A DNA stretch of 64,000 nucleotides, taken from NCBI GenBank assembly GCA_028284485.1, contig JANQRQ010000321.1, positions 1 to 64,000 of the forward strand, given 5' to 3'. This document shows positions 35,432 to 44,483 of the stretch, one piece after another (within the stretch, counting starts at the first letter, position 1; every line of letters starts with the position of its first letter). The notes under the pieces were generated by a model. It was not told the origin of the DNA and did no database searches. It worked only from the letters and a program-made list of their open reading frames with translations. Source of the DNA: Planctomycetaceae bacterium. Its GTDB lineage: Bacteria; Planctomycetota; Planctomycetia; Planctomycetales; Planctomycetaceae. A program made the translations under genes and the position numbers.

Positions 35432-35878
35432 ATGAAAACAAAGATCACGTTTCTGTTGACAGCATTAGCAATCGGAATTGGTCTAATGGCGCGGTCTAGT
35501 GTCGCTGATGAGGCAGAGAAAGCAAACCCAATACAATCGGTGGAGGAGTTGCTGCTACAGCGGCGAGACACACTGAAGCAACTTGTTGAAGTAGTGACTA
35601 GGCACCACCAAACTGGCGACGGCGGAATTGAGGAGGTCATTCGCGCCAAGGCGCAATTACTCGACGCTGAACTTGAACTGGCGAAGGACCACAAGGGTCG
35701 CATTGCGATTCTTCAACAACGGTTCGAACTGATGAATCATCAGCTTTCGGCGATGCAAACCATGTGGAAATCCGGACACGTTTCTCAAGCAGAGGTACTC
35801 TCGGCGCAGGCTGAAATGCTTGAGTCGCAAATCACGCTTGCTAGAGAAATGGCCGAGAATGGCGATCAGGGCCAATAA
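35432..35878 (+). CDS. Small exported helical protein resembling a TolC-type helical hairpin
   Basis: 148 residues from the ATG at 35432, preceded by GGGAG, with a signal peptide ending near SSVADE. The rest is helical and rich in Gln/Glu/Leu: VEELLLQRRDTLKQLVEVV, EVIRAKAQLLDAELELAKD and SGHVSQAEVLSAQAEMLESQ. The last phrase resembles the helical hairpin of outer membrane efflux proteins (the G-x-V-S-x-x-D/E-V-L-x-A pattern). It is far too short for a TolC. Function unknown. Confidence 0.65.
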   Translation: MKTKITFLLTALAIGIGLMARSSVADEAEKANPIQSVEELLLQRRDTLKQLVEVVTRHHQTGDGGIEEVIRAKAQLLDAELELAKDHKGRIAILQQRFELMNHQLSAMQTMWKSGHVSQAEVLSAQAEMLESQITLAREMAENGDQGQ

Positions 35879-36012
35879 CATAGTCCATCCTAGATTGATA
35901 TCATGCGACTTCGAAACACGATTCTGCAACCGTCCCACGTAGAGAAAGTACACTGGCATTTCGCTGTAAACGTAAAGACGCGAAGGTCGAGATCGTTCAT
36001 GCTTCGCGACTT

Positions 36013-36037
36013 GGATTCCCGCTTTCGCGGGAATGAC
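36013..36037 (-). repeat. Palindromic repeat of the 'VIPAKAGIQ' type
   Basis: The arms ATTCCCGC (36015-36022) and GCGGGAAT (36027-36034) pair perfectly around a tttc loop. The minus strand reads GTCATTCCCGCGAAAGCGGG and continues AATCCA. The incidental translation VIPAKAGIQ is a well-known mark of a dispersed palindromic repeat found in many bacteria. Only one copy is seen in this window. No T run follows, so it is not a standard terminator. Confidence 0.75.
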
Positions 36038-36095
36038 TCGAATAAGCATCAGTGGCAAGCACTCTTGTGAGCGTTGCTCGATGCGTCATACTGGC

Positions 36096-37712
36096 TCAAT
36101 TCGTCGTCGCACCGGAATCTCGGAGAAACTGATCTCGCATTTCCGTCCACATTGCATCCAATTCGCGGACTTTATCCGGATGCTTTTCCGCGAGGTTGCT
36201 TTGCTCGCCACGGTCGTTTGCCAGGTTGTACAACGCCCAATTCTCCTTTAATGTCGCCTCAGCTTTCGCAGCATCTGAGGTTCTCCACGGATACGGACGC
36301 ATACCGTTGCCATGGACGATCTTCCAATCTTCCTGCCGTAGGGCGCGATTCCCTTCATGATAGAACCACAGCGCATCATGTGGCGTTTCGACATCGCCTG
36401 CAAACGCCTTCTTCAGACTGTGCCCCGGCGGTTTTGGTCCACCGGGCAAGGCAACTAGTTCGCCGCCGGCAAGGTCGAGAATGGTTGGTGCGATATCAAT
36501 CACATGTGCCACGGTCGATCGCAATTCATTTTTCGCTGAAATGCCGCGCGGCCAGTGGACAATAAACGGCGTAGAGATTCCCCCCTCATGCACCCAGGTT
36601 TTGTGCCGGCGGAAGGGAGTGTTGCCGGCACTGGAAAATCCAGGCCCCAAACACAAATAGGTATCTGCCGCGCCCATCGGCGAAGAGGGATTGTGTCCGT
36701 TGCCGCGAACCATGATCTCTGCACTGGCACCGTTGTCGGAAAGAAAACAGATGAATGTATTCTCGAAAGCGTCCATCGCTCGAAGTTGGTCAAGTACACG
36801 ACCGATCTCCTGATCCATACGGTCGATCATCGCAGCGTGAATTGCCATCTTCGTCGCTTGAAATCGTTGTTGCTCCTGAGTCAGCTGACTCCAAGGGATT
36901 GGCCTGTTAACCTCGCCTGGGCCCAACTCCGCGATTTGATCGGGGAACGCGTACGGTGGGCCGATCTCTGGCTCGAGCGGAGACAAAGCGGCTACTTTGA
37001 TTCCGAGAGATTCCTGTCTCGCATGGCGTGCTTGCCGCAAACGATCCCAACCTTCCAGATAGCGATCGCGATAGCGGGCAATATCTTCCGGCAGCGCATG
37101 CAGTGGAAAGTGCGGTGCATGGAATGCCAGATAATGAAAGAAAGGCCGATCTGCAAATTGGGCAGCGTGCTCTTTCAAACATTCAATCGCATGGTCGGCG
37201 GTGTCGGTCGTCGCGTACGTTCCAGTTTCCAGATTGAAGAATCCAGGGTACCCCTTAATCTGGTTGGAAATATCGAATCCGTTATCGGTAGGGTTGCCGT
37301 CGACATGCCATTTGCCGGAATGATATGACCGATAACCGAGCGATTTGAGGCGATCGGGAATCAACCTGGCCCAGTCAGGCCGCACACCGCTGCCGCCGTA
37401 CTGTTTCTGGTCGACGCCGGGCATGGCGTCCCGTCGAATCTGTTGTGGATAGTAGCCGGAAACCAACGCGGACCGGGTCGGCCAGCAACGGGCAGTGTTG
37501 TAAAATTGTGTAAATCGCAGACCGCCAGCCGCCAACTCGTCAAGATTCGGCGTGGCGATTTCCCCTCCGTAGCAACCGGCATCGGAGTATCCCATGTCAT
37601 CAGCAATGATGACCAAAAAATTCGGGCGTTGTTGCTGGGCTTGCAATATTGAATCTGGGACGGATGCAATTAATGCCACAGCGAGCGCGAAGACGCAATG
37701 AAAGTTTCTCAT
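36096..37712 (-). CDS. Secreted type I sulfatase (FGly motif CWPTR)
   Basis: 538 residues from the ATG at 37712, which has an AAGG ribosome site and leads to a signal peptide ending near LQAQQQ. A frame extension to 37838 has no leader-like start. The core motifs are FLVIIADDMGYSDAGCYGG, Cys76 (to become formylglycine) in CWPTRSALVSGYYP, HSGKWHVDG, LAFHAPHFPLHA and CFLSDNGAS. The C-terminal domain has ALYNLANDRGEQSNLAEKHP. It resembles arylsulfatase A-like enzymes; the substrate is unknown. It is divergent from the FG-GAP gene. Confidence 0.92.
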   Translation of the reverse strand: MRNFHCVFALAVALIASVPDSILQAQQQRPNFLVIIADDMGYSDAGCYGGEIATPNLDELAAGGLRFTQFYNTARCWPTRSALVSGYYPQQIRRDAMPGVDQKQYGGSGVRPDWARLIPDRLKSLGYRSYHSGKWHVDGNPTDNGFDISNQIKGYPGFFNLETGTYATTDTADHAIECLKEHAAQFADRPFFHYLAFHAPHFPLHALPEDIARYRDRYLEGWDRLRQARHARQESLGIKVAALSPLEPEIGPPYAFPDQIAELGPGEVNRPIPWSQLTQEQQRFQATKMAIHAAMIDRMDQEIGRVLDQLRAMDAFENTFICFLSDNGASAEIMVRGNGHNPSSPMGAADTYLCLGPGFSSAGNTPFRRHKTWVHEGGISTPFIVHWPRGISAKNELRSTVAHVIDIAPTILDLAGGELVALPGGPKPPGHSLKKAFAGDVETPHDALWFYHEGNRALRQEDWKIVHGNGMRPYPWRTSDAAKAEATLKENWALYNLANDRGEQSNLAEKHPDKVRELDAMWTEMRDQFLRDSGATTN

Positions 37713-38033
37713 CGCGGAATACCTTCTATCTACGAGGTGATGAACTGTTGTCGGAATCCCGCAGGAATCCACCGAACGACTGCGGGCAGTCAAATCAGTA
37801 CAATCGCGTGAATTATTGTAGCGAAATGCCGGTTGCAAATCTCGACTTGCCTTGAGAACGCTTTTGAGTCGTCAACTGATCGTCAGAGATAACTGGGGTT
37901 AGGTCGGCGCGTCGGCTGCGAAACTCTCCCTCAATAACCGGATCACCTCGAAAATGAACTTCTGCAAGCGGATCGTTGAAGCACGGGTTACAATCGAACT
38001 GACACACAATTCATGCTTCGGCGGGAGAATCCG
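37713..38033. promoter_or_regulatory. Divergent intergenic region (no gene seen)
   Basis: 321 bp between the sulfatase (minus) and FG-GAP (plus) genes. It must hold both promoters. I see no gene, RNA or strong hairpin. Confidence 0.45.
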
Positions 38034-39212
38034 ATGTCCCTTTATCGACGATGCCGACTAGTCTTTTCACGTTGGTTTTTGACGTCCGTGCTTGTGGCAA
38101 TCCTCGGCACCGATTGCATCAGCTTCGCATTCGCGCAGCAGCCGCAGTCGACAATTCCGTTCGAACAACACACCATCGATGCCGACCCGCCCGCAAAGCC
38201 ATATTACAAGCTGGCGGGCGACGTCACCGGCGACAGCTTGGCTGACATCATCGTCGGCGGCAGACAGGGACCGTTGGCGCTGTATACGGCCCCCGATTGG
38301 AAGCGATCGGACATTGCGACCGGTGGCTGGGACGGCGTAAACGGAGAACTCGCCGACATTGACGGTGACGGCGATCTCGACATCATCATGTGCGGCGTCG
38401 TCTGGTTCAGCAATCCGCTGGTCGGCGGCGGTGAATGGGCTCTGCAGCGCATTGATAAGCAAGGAGGGCATGATATCGAAGTGGCCGATCTCGATGGCGA
38501 CGGAAGGATCGACGTCGTTTCGCGCGACCAGTCGGCGTTCGGCGGGTCACGCCGAGGTGGGAATCAGATCTTCATCTACTATCAATCATCGCCCATCGAA
38601 TGGGCCAAACGACGCCTCGATGCACCTCACGGCGAAGGTCTCGAATTAGCAGATCTCGACCGGGATGGCGATGTCGATATTGTCATTGGCGGGCGATGGT
38701 ATGAGAACAGCAGCGGTCGAACGGCCGGCGATTGGACGGAGCACATTTTCACAAAAGCTTGGGCCGAGCCTGATACGAAAGTGGAGGCCGGTGATATCAA
38801 CGGTGACGGCCGAGTCGACATTGTCTTAACACCGGCTGAGTTGAAGGACCAGCACTATCAGGTGGCTTGGTATGAAGCCCCGGCCGATCCAAAGTCTTCT
38901 GACTGGGAAGAGCATGTGATCGTTGATTCAATCGAATGCGTGATCCACTCGCTCGCATTAGGGGACTTGGACAATGACGGCGATATTGATGTCGCACTCG
39001 CCGAGATGCACCAGGGGGCTGACCCCGATGAAGTGTGCGTTTTCTTGAATAGTCAAAACGGTCATGTTTGGAAAAAACAGGTGGTTGCCGAACGGGGCTC
39101 ACACGACATTGTTCTATTCGATATCGCCCAAGATGGTGATTTGGACATCGTTGGGGCAAATCATTCGGGATTTCATCCATTGAATTTGTGGGAGAACGGC
39201 ACGAACCGATAA
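38034..39212 (+). CDS. Secreted FG-GAP/VCBS repeat protein
   Basis: 392 residues from the ATG at 38034, which has GGGAG 7 bases upstream (an ATG at 38013 is in frame but lacks this). The signal peptide ends near ISFAFAQQ. Several FG-GAP/VCBS repeats carry calcium-type loops: DIDGDGDLDIIM, DLDGDGRIDVVS, DLDRDGDVDIVI, DINGDGRVDIVL and DLDNDGDIDVAL. These form a seven-bladed propeller typical of integrin-like or cell-surface proteins. It probably binds a ligand or acts as an extracellular scaffold; no catalytic motif is seen. An endonuclease/phosphatase-fold gene follows on the same strand. Confidence 0.85.
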   Translation: MSLYRRCRLVFSRWFLTSVLVAILGTDCISFAFAQQPQSTIPFEQHTIDADPPAKPYYKLAGDVTGDSLADIIVGGRQGPLALYTAPDWKRSDIATGGWDGVNGELADIDGDGDLDIIMCGVVWFSNPLVGGGEWALQRIDKQGGHDIEVADLDGDGRIDVVSRDQSAFGGSRRGGNQIFIYYQSSPIEWAKRRLDAPHGEGLELADLDRDGDVDIVIGGRWYENSSGRTAGDWTEHIFTKAWAEPDTKVEAGDINGDGRVDIVLTPAELKDQHYQVAWYEAPADPKSSDWEEHVIVDSIECVIHSLALGDLDNDGDIDVALAEMHQGADPDEVCVFLNSQNGHVWKKQVVAERGSHDIVLFDIAQDGDLDIVGANHSGFHPLNLWENGTNR

Positions 39213-39338
39213 CGACCAAATCTGTGCGTTTTCGCACCTTCCGGTCGGCGGCTTCCACGACTCTACGACTCGTTCGCTTATGGCATTAACATCTCTACCG
39301 TTCACTCATGACGAACGATTGATACTCGGCCAGTCATA

Positions 39339-40313
39339 ATGAAGCGGCTCTCAAAGAAACATCGCCAGTGGCTGCTGATCACCGTAGCACTGCTGTTTGT
39401 GGCCGGGCCGTATCTGTTCAGCCGCGCGATCAGTCCGTGGCGGCAGTTGTCGGTTCACCGGACATCGGGCATTTCTGAGCCACAAACACCTGAACGGGCG
39501 CAACTGCGCATCGCCTGTTACAACATTGCCCATGGTCGGGGATTGGCCGAGTCAAACTGGGATGGAGGCACTCGCGACGAGCGTTTAGCACGTCTCGATG
39601 AAATTGCAGAACTATTGCGAAAGATCGACGCCGATGTTTGTGTTCTGAATGAAGTCGACTTCGACAGTAGTTGGAGTCACGGGGTCAATCAGGCGGAGTA
39701 TCTCGCCCAAAACGCCGGGTATCCTTATCGCGTGGAACAACGGAACTTTGATTTTCGCATTCTGTTCCACAAATGGCGTTTCGGTAACGCGATTTTGTCC
39801 AAGTACCCTGTCACGAATGCGTCCATCGTCGATATGCCGGCCTTTGCATCTTGGGAGGCCCTCTTCGCCGGCAAGAAGCAAGGCGTTGTGTGCGATATGC
39901 ATGTCGGCGGCCTTTCGGTGCGCGTGGTTGGCGCACACTTATCCCATCGCAGCGAAACCGTGCGTGCCGACTCGGCAGAATTGATTTCCAACCTTGCACA
40001 AGAAAGTTCTTTGCCAGTGATTGTCGCGGGGGATTTCAACTCGGCCCCCGCTGGCTTTCCAGAGTGTATTCGTGACCCATACGGCAGAAACGCGATGGAA
40101 ACGTTCGACAATTCAGCCATTTTCGAACGGTTTCCAGTCGACACGCCAACGACGAGCGACACTCTGACCTACCATTCAGCCGATCCCAGCTGCGTGATTG
40201 ACTGGCTCCTAATCCCGCGAAAGTGGAAGTTCTTGGATTACACAGTAGAACCGTCGAATCTCTCCGACCACCGTCCGGTTTACGCGGACGTGATGCTGAC
40301 GTTTAGTGATTAA
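39339..40313 (+). CDS. Endonuclease/exonuclease/phosphatase (EEP) superfamily protein, membrane-anchored or secreted
   Basis: 324 residues with a hydrophobic N-terminal segment (WLLITVALLFVAGPYLF) that is either a signal anchor or a leader. The EEP catalytic set is complete: IACYNIAHGRG with the catalytic Asn, VLNEVDFDS with the metal-binding Glu, VVGAHLSHRSE, VIVAGDFNSAP with Asp and Asn, and LSDHRPVYADV with the Asp-His pair. Members cleave phosphodiesters in nucleic acids, lipids or inositol phosphates; location outside the cytoplasm suggests a nuclease or phosphodiesterase for nutrient use. Start has no strong ribosome site. Confidence 0.85.
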   Translation: MKRLSKKHRQWLLITVALLFVAGPYLFSRAISPWRQLSVHRTSGISEPQTPERAQLRIACYNIAHGRGLAESNWDGGTRDERLARLDEIAELLRKIDADVCVLNEVDFDSSWSHGVNQAEYLAQNAGYPYRVEQRNFDFRILFHKWRFGNAILSKYPVTNASIVDMPAFASWEALFAGKKQGVVCDMHVGGLSVRVVGAHLSHRSETVRADSAELISNLAQESSLPVIVAGDFNSAPAGFPECIRDPYGRNAMETFDNSAIFERFPVDTPTTSDTLTYHSADPSCVIDWLLIPRKWKFLDYTVEPSNLSDHRPVYADVMLTFSD

Positions 40314-40367
40314 GCTGCACTTTTGATGCGATCAAGTTTCTTGCCGAACCACCTAGTTGCGTGCGCC

Positions 40368-40408
40368 AAAAAAATGACGGCAAGGACCCTGATTGATCCT
40401 CGCCGTCA
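40368..40408 (-). terminator. Intrinsic terminator of the unknown exported protein gene
   Basis: Read on the minus strand, a 12-bp stem (arms 40397-40408 and 40375-40386, one mismatch, GACGGC core) is followed by seven T (complement of 40368-40374). It lies 30 bp after the stop of the minus strand gene ending at 40439. Confidence 0.82.
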
Positions 40409-40438
40409 CAAACATTCTCAACGAGCAGAACGTCCGGA

Positions 40439-41941
40439 TTAGAACTCGACGTTGTACTTTTGTGTCATTTGGCGCCGGATTGCGGCGGTTGAATCCTCAA
40501 TTTCTTTCCAGCTGTTGAAGCGTTCCAGGCTGGCGCGGCCTTTTTCCTCGGTGCGAATGGTCGCGTTGCGCTTTCCGGTGGCGACGGAGTTGGAATTCCC
40601 ACCGTACATCGAGTTTCCATAGTACCGTGGGCCATAATTGTAGCTGGTATAGACCCGCGACTTACGGACACCGGTACGGACACCGGATGAGCGTTCGGAG
40701 ACTGCCATACTCCGGAAAGTCTCCGCAACAACAGCGCCCCAATCGAGCAGTACATCGTCGACATTGAGAATCGGCAATGCGTCGATCTTGCGTGCATAGC
40801 GTTCCATCCAGACGGCATGATTATCGCGCTTGTCGTTGAGAGTCTTTTGTAAATCCTCAATCAGCGTGAACACGGATCGAAAATAAACTTGCGACGCTTG
40901 CGTATAGGGATCAGTTCCTGCCTCAGCGGGCTGTGCATCTTTAAGATCACTGAATTTAGTCGAAGGAACTTCAAGCAGGCTACCGATTCGCCGTAAGCTG
41001 CTGTCGGAAAGGTCGCCCTCAAGAATCAGTGTTTTATCCAGGACGTTGACTCGCCAATTCTCGACATCGGCGAGGTGAGCGTCGAAACGATCGAGCGTTT
41101 CGAGGAACAAAGGTTTGGCCAATTTCTCCAGCGGTTTCAACGAAGTGTTGAAGTCGACTTGAACCCGGCCACGGGCTGTGTCGCGGACGGCTATACTAAG
41201 TGTGGCACCTCTTAGTCCCATCATGAGCTGAGCGAATTGATCCCTCTGTTCCGGATGGTCTGCGAGCGTGGGCGACTCGTCGAGGGCTTCACGGATTCGA
41301 TGCGGTTGGACCGCGTCCGCAAGATCAAGGGCCATCACAATCTGGCGGTCTGAATCTGCCAGACTCGACGCCAAGCTAAGATAATCAGAGATTTCAACGA
41401 GAGTTCTGTTCACCCCATACCGAATCCAGCGCCCGACGGCCTGCCGATTGGCTGGATACATGACACCCAAGACCTCATCGGTCAATTCTACAAAATAGGC
41501 GCCGGTCGGCGTCCAGGCGGTTTGCGTATCGGCAATTGTGTCGACGTATCCGCCTTCGGCCCTCGCGATCGAACGGACAGGAAACGATTCGGATAGGTCC
41601 ATGACCGCTAAAGACCACGACGTTTCCATGTCGTTTGCCATGTCAAGTTGGGCGCCGACGGCGACGATCTTGGCCTCCGGTGGAATCGCGAGTGGCCGTT
41701 CAGCGTACTCCAGTTCCCGTTTATTCTTCCACCCATTTTGAACAGCCATTGGACTGTTCATTAAGGATTCGGCATCGATGACAATTAACGCATTGGCGGA
41801 AGGAGGCAAATACTTGAGCAATTCGTTGTGCTGGCCTGAAGCCGGTTTCGCCGCAGTCAAGGTGACACACAGGCAAATACTCGAAACAATGAGGCGAGTA
41901 CTCATTCCGAATCGACAGGAACGGATTGTGTTTGCGGTCAT
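40439..41941 (-). CDS. Exported protein of unknown function
   Basis: 500 residues from the ATG at 41941, which has an AAGGA ribosome site; the frame is open upstream to 42043 but without a leader. The signal peptide ends near TAAKPASGQ. The body opens with YLPPSANALIVIDAESLMNS, a phrase seen in other planctomycete surface proteins, and looks like an alpha/beta fold that may bind proteins. Near residues 420-450 a Tyr/Gly/Asn/Ser-rich stretch (YTSYNYGPRYYGNSMYGG) is followed by basic residues. No known domain is recognised. A clear terminator follows. Confidence 0.7.
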   Translation of the reverse strand: MTANTIRSCRFGMSTRLIVSSICLCVTLTAAKPASGQHNELLKYLPPSANALIVIDAESLMNSPMAVQNGWKNKRELEYAERPLAIPPEAKIVAVGAQLDMANDMETSWSLAVMDLSESFPVRSIARAEGGYVDTIADTQTAWTPTGAYFVELTDEVLGVMYPANRQAVGRWIRYGVNRTLVEISDYLSLASSLADSDRQIVMALDLADAVQPHRIREALDESPTLADHPEQRDQFAQLMMGLRGATLSIAVRDTARGRVQVDFNTSLKPLEKLAKPLFLETLDRFDAHLADVENWRVNVLDKTLILEGDLSDSSLRRIGSLLEVPSTKFSDLKDAQPAEAGTDPYTQASQVYFRSVFTLIEDLQKTLNDKRDNHAVWMERYARKIDALPILNVDDVLLDWGAVVAETFRSMAVSERSSGVRTGVRKSRVYTSYNYGPRYYGNSMYGGNSNSVATGKRNATIRTEEKGRASLERFNSWKEIEDSTAAIRRQMTQKYNVEF

Positions 41942-42287
41942 GATGATGCGTCCTTCGTCGTTGTATAAGAGGTGAAAAGCTGTCGTGAAAACCGGTGCAA
42001 TGAAATGCACAGCCGCCAGAGAGACGGACACTCGACATGGCATTGGGAGGTGCCGGTATTGGTCAGTAGACCGCGTTGAGAGAAGATTTTCAAGGCGGCG
42101 ACCTCAAGCAGTCGACCATCCAACATGAACTGAGCCGCCTCCCTGCAGTAATTCACCAAATCTGTATCTCAGCTGAGTTATCTGGTGGCACATCCGGTAA
42201 CCAACTGCCGCAATCACCAAAAAAAGAAGGACCGGTGCGATCACCGGTCCATTCTTACCTGGGAGTCAACGGGACGACTTCGATTCA
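41942..42287. other. 346-bp intergenic stretch, minus strand genes on both sides
   Basis: It holds the NIPSNAP gene's terminator near 42220-42255. The remainder (41942-42218) should contain the promoter of the downstream unknown exported protein. No gene or RNA is seen. Confidence 0.5.
42219..42255 (-). terminator. Intrinsic terminator of the NIPSNAP gene
   Basis: Perfect 9-bp stem GGACCGGTG/CACCGGTCC (42229-42237 and 42242-42250) with a cgat loop. On the minus strand it is followed by TTCTTTTTTT. It lies about 33 bp after the stop. Confidence 0.9.
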
Positions 42288-43070
42288 TTACTTGATAGCT
42301 GAATAGTCAGTCGCTCGCATATAGATGGAGTCAGGGCGTTTGGCGAGGGAACCGACACCAGACGCATCGCGGGCTTTGTGCCAATCAGGATCGGCACCGA
42401 AGGCTTTCCACGAGGCTTTGGCGGCATCGCGACTGTCGTGCCGGATGATGTAGATCAGCTTATCCTCGGAATCTTCCTGATCTTCATTTGGGTGCCAATA
42501 TCCGACCGAGTTCATGCCATGGCGGCGGAAGATGTCGATCGTGTGATCTCGAAAGCGAGCGTCGAGCTTTCCGAGCTTCCCTTCTGCTGCCTTGTAGATT
42601 CGCAGTTCGAAGACTGCATCCGCGTCCGATTCACCATTCGACCACGTCGGCGAATAGTCGGTCGCATCCATATAGATGGAGATCGGACGGCTCGCCAATC
42701 GACCGACGCCCGATTCGGCGGCGGCTTTCTTCCAATCCGGATCGGCCAGGAATGCCTTCCATGAGGCTTTTGCCGCATCGCGACTTTCGTGCTTGATAAT
42801 GTAAATCAGCACATTTTCGGGTTTTTGAATCACCTCTCCTTTGGGCTTCGGGTCGTCGACTGGCACCCAGTAGCCGACCGATTCAATGCCGTGCTTTTTG
42901 AACAACCTTACGGTATGGTCACGAAATCGGGCATTCAGGGCATCCAGTTTTCCTTCATTGGCCTTATAGATTCGCAGCTCGTACACATCCGCGAAGGCCG
43001 TTGCCGAGGGAAAAACCGATCCGATGACAGCAGCGGTCAAAATTGAAGGTAGTAGTAATTTGCAGGACAT
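42288..43070 (-). CDS. Secreted protein with two tandem NIPSNAP domains
   Basis: 260 residues with a GGGAGA ribosome site and a signal peptide ending near TAFADVY. Two copies of the NIPSNAP ferredoxin-like domain follow (about residues 28-142 and 150-260): each opens with YELRIYKANEGKL or FELRIYKAAEGKL and runs through RFRDHT, GYW, IYIIKHESRDAAKASW or the equivalent, and SIYM-ATDYS. The halves share 36 of 46 residues at their ends by eye. NIPSNAP proteins form alpha+beta barrels; the exported planctomycete forms have no assigned role. A strong terminator closes the gene, so it is probably transcribed alone. Confidence 0.9.
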   Translation of the reverse strand: MSCKLLLPSILTAAVIGSVFPSATAFADVYELRIYKANEGKLDALNARFRDHTVRLFKKHGIESVGYWVPVDDPKPKGEVIQKPENVLIYIIKHESRDAAKASWKAFLADPDWKKAAAESGVGRLASRPISIYMDATDYSPTWSNGESDADAVFELRIYKAAEGKLGKLDARFRDHTIDIFRRHGMNSVGYWHPNEDQEDSEDKLIYIIRHDSRDAAKASWKAFGADPDWHKARDASGVGSLAKRPDSIYMRATDYSAIK

Positions 43071-43307
43071 GGTCTTCTCCCGAGTAACTCCGGTTTCAAA
43101 TTCTCCCTGTCACTGAACTTGCCATCAGCTGATTGTCCATGAGTTTGACAGGGTTCTGTCACCTATTAGACAGACGGCGTCGCGGTTACGCAACAAGTGG
43201 GGGGCATGCTGCCCGAGTCTGCGAGAAATGCCGGCCGACGGCCCTTATGCACCATCGCGACGGCACGCCCTCGCCAGTGCGCCGTGTGATAGTGGACTGC
43301 GGGCATC

Positions 43308-44303
43308 TCAACGGTTTGGGGACGCAGCGGGAAAAATCGTCTTCCAATCGGTTTTCATATTCGCGACCGTCCAGCCGTTCTTTCGTGCCTCGTCGAGCGC
43401 GACGTCCAACCGCCCCACGTGTGATGCCCGGTCGTACGCCCATTCCCGCTCGTCGTCAGTGTGATGGACGAGCAAACAAAATCGTGGCCCCTCCCCAGCA
43501 GCCGTCCACTGCAACATTTGCAAGTCGCCGTCGGAATTGCCGAAGGCGGCAATCGGGCGACGGCCAATGAATTTGTGAATACCCACCGGCTTGCCAGCTT
43601 TGTCGTCGATAAAGTCGAGTTCTGGTAGACGAACTAATACAGGCCGGCCGTCCCGCACACTTAATTCGGTCTTAATCGTACTGCCGACGACCTGCTCGGG
43701 CGGTACGCCATAGACACGTTCAGTAAACGTGCGCATGAAATCGATGCCACCGCCCGAAACGATATAGATCTTAAAGTCGTTGGCACGCAAGTAACTCAAT
43801 AGTTCCAGCATTGGCTGGTAGACCAATTCCGTATAGGGGCGATCGAATCGAGGGTGTCTTGCAGTCCGCAACCAATCTTCGACGGTTGCTGAAAACTCAT
43901 CAGTTGTTGAGCCCGCATGCGTTGCCATGACGATTTTGAGAAGGCCCTGTTCACCGGCGGCAAGCACACCGTCTTGATCGTTTTCAAGCACAGCTTTGAA
44001 TGGTTGTTCACTCTTCCATTCGGGATGTTGCGGAGCCAGTTTTCGGACACGGTCCATCGCGAACTGCAGTTGAAAATAGATCGGCTTTTCCGACCACAGC
44101 GTTCCATCGTTGTCAAAAACGGCAATCCGCTCAGCCGGTCGGACGTATTCTGCTGAATCAGAATCAGTCACCCGGTCAACGAAGTGCATGATAGCCGAAC
44201 GGGGCGGAGTATCGTTCCACGACGGCAGTTCATCGGCTCCAACAACCGGCGAGAGAATCAACAAAAAGACAATGTTCAAAAGAAGAGTTTTGCGAATTCG
44301 CAT
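43308..44303 (-). CDS. Secreted HAD-superfamily phosphatase
   Basis: 331 residues from the ATG at 44303, which begins a signal peptide (KTLLLNIVFLLILSPVVGAD); the frame is open upstream to 44471 without such logic. The haloacid dehalogenase motifs are present: FDNDGTLW with nucleophile Asp64 and Asp66, IYIVSGGGIDF (motif II), DDKAGKPVGIHK (motif III Lys), and AFGNSDGDLQML (motif IV). It is likely a phosphoserine-phosphatase-like hydrolase working outside the cytoplasm, perhaps to release phosphate from organic esters. The next gene upstream, DUF1552, is on the same strand, about 180 bp away. Confidence 0.87.
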   Translation of the reverse strand: MRIRKTLLLNIVFLLILSPVVGADELPSWNDTPPRSAIMHFVDRVTDSDSAEYVRPAERIAVFDNDGTLWSEKPIYFQLQFAMDRVRKLAPQHPEWKSEQPFKAVLENDQDGVLAAGEQGLLKIVMATHAGSTTDEFSATVEDWLRTARHPRFDRPYTELVYQPMLELLSYLRANDFKIYIVSGGGIDFMRTFTERVYGVPPEQVVGSTIKTELSVRDGRPVLVRLPELDFIDDKAGKPVGIHKFIGRRPIAAFGNSDGDLQMLQWTAAGEGPRFCLLVHHTDDEREWAYDRASHVGRLDVALDEARKNGWTVANMKTDWKTIFPAASPNR

Positions 44304-44483
44304 TCCACTGTTCTCATGCTGATAAGGATATGCCTGGCATTGCCGACGCGGACAAACAGCGGAAATTGTCGTGCCATCACCCGCTGAAATGCGAATGGAT
44401 GTGGACACGACACTCTTTGTTTCTGCGATTCCACTTTTGGGGGGTACAGCAACTGCAAGCGGAACTGGCATACATCTAACAAA

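Noticed and set aside
36555-37328. 257-codon + strand frame opposite a sulfatase gene
   Set aside because: Antisense shadow of the sulfatase coding frame; no ribosome site or family marks.
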